In this document: in pieces, positions 63,677 to 64,000 of the stretch
How positions within the stretch are numbered: position 1 is the first letter of the stretch
Layout of the letters: each line of letters opens with the position of its first letter
NCBI RefSeq assembly: GCF_025698945.1
Contig: NZ_JAILWM010000001.1
Location: forward strand, 620,001-684,000
DNA length: 64,000 nt
Direction of reading: 5' to 3'
From: Nitrosopumilus sp.
GTDB taxonomy: Archaea > Thermoproteota > Nitrososphaeria > Nitrososphaerales > Nitrosopumilaceae
Position numbers and translations under genes: made by a program
Notes under the pieces: generated by a model
Told to the model about the DNA's origin: nothing
Seen by the model: only the letters and a program-made list of their open reading frames with translations
The model's database searches: none

Positions 63677-63979
63677 CTACAAATCTGAAATTAATCCTGA
63701 AACAAAATCAGAAAATTCTTCATCTGAGAAAATAATTTCCTCGGTTTGATTTTGACTCTGTGCTAGCTTTGCAGATTCTAAATGATAGCAAGTTTTTTTC
63801 CCATTAATCACTCCAAAATAGAATCCAGGACATGAACAAAAATTATTTTCAGGATCAATCCAATACTCTTCCCCTTTACCAACGACAGTCCAAATTTTTC
63901 GTTGACTAGGCTCAAAAGTGTGAATTTTTACACGCTTTTCAGATACGATTGATTCTAGTCTATCAAAATCTTTGTTCAT
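63677..63979 (-). CDS. SWIM zinc-finger protein, 100 aa
   Basis: The SWIM motif CxC-x(n)-CxH appears as 'CSCPGFYFGVINGKKTCYHL', so it should bind one zinc and perhaps DNA or a protein partner. The N-terminal part 'RKIWTVVGKGEEYWIDPENNF' fits the SWIM-domain beta hairpin. It stands alone rather than fused to a transposase or helicase. Start ATG 63979; the last 21 bases of the window hold nothing further. Confidence 0.85.
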   Translation of the reverse strand: MNKDFDRLESIVSEKRVKIHTFEPSQRKIWTVVGKGEEYWIDPENNFCSCPGFYFGVINGKKTCYHLESAKLAQSQNQTEEIIFSDEEFSDFVSGLISDL

Positions 63980-64000
63980 AAGGATTTAATCAGATATCTT

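Overview
The window comes from an ammonia-oxidising archaeon of the Nitrososphaerota (Thaumarchaeota), most likely a marine, AT-rich Nitrosopumilus-like lineage. The evidence is archaeal: 16S and 23S rRNA genes with archaeal processing stems, an archaeal EF-1A/uS10/RpoP operon, TFB, the bifunctional fructose-1,6-bisphosphate aldolase/phosphatase, an A-type ATP synthase subunit F, an archaeal AspRS, a homodimer-type tRNA-splicing endonuclease and an archaeal-type PIN-ATPase-KH protein. A 3-hydroxyacyl-CoA dehydrogenase fits the 3-hydroxypropionate/4-hydroxybutyrate carbon-fixation cycle of this group. The species cannot be named from the sequence alone.

Layout. 1-8 kb: a partial alpha/beta hydrolase, a universal stress protein, MsrA, an exported repeat protein, a methyltransferase, an RDD membrane protein, an exported coiled-coil protein and a PAS histidine kinase. 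8.2-12.8 kb: the rRNA operon on the minus strand (16S, short tRNA-less spacer, 23S), with long processing stems, a repeated trailer and a promoter region that contains a run of 13 C. 13-18.4 kb: a HemL-like aminotransferase, a methyltransferase and a TFB gene with look-alike promoters, a very basic protein and a winged-helix regulator. 18.6-22 kb: proline dehydrogenase, P5C dehydrogenase and a ureohydrolase. 22-30 kb: a TPR protein, a SHOCT/cupin/cupin operon, a J-domain-ferredoxin fusion, a HIT protein, the hydroxyacyl-CoA dehydrogenase and several very small zinc proteins.

30-39.4 kb: EF-1A/uS10/RpoP, FBP aldolase/phosphatase, DNA ligase, a PhoU-like protein, EndA, and a tandem-SDR protein coupled to a hotdog-fold protein. 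39.5-47 kb: membrane and exported proteins, a DtxR regulator, the PIN-ATPase-KH protein and a divergent histidine kinase / Hpt / receiver module. 47-55 kb: TldD, two overlapping DNA-repair glycosylase genes, a VTT membrane protein, an orphan oligopeptide ABC ATPase, a NusA-like protein with AspRS, and small zinc proteins. 55-60 kb: a tight ilvB-ilvN-leuA-leuB branched-chain amino acid operon. 60-64 kb: an NTF2-like protein, an LsrF-like aldolase whose C-terminus is an expanding 12-residue repeat, a zinc alcohol dehydrogenase, ATP synthase subunit F and a SWIM zinc-finger protein.

Most of the window is ordinary chromosomal backbone. There are no CRISPR arrays, IS elements, prophage genes or tRNA genes that I can see. 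The points most worth follow-up are the tandem-SDR protein (organised like the N-terminal half of Chloroflexus malonyl-CoA reductase but with Gln in place of the catalytic Lys), an 18-codon upstream ORF overlapping the TFB start, the J-domain-ferredoxin fusion, the alternative pairing partners downstream of 23S, and the minisatellite tail of the aldolase.
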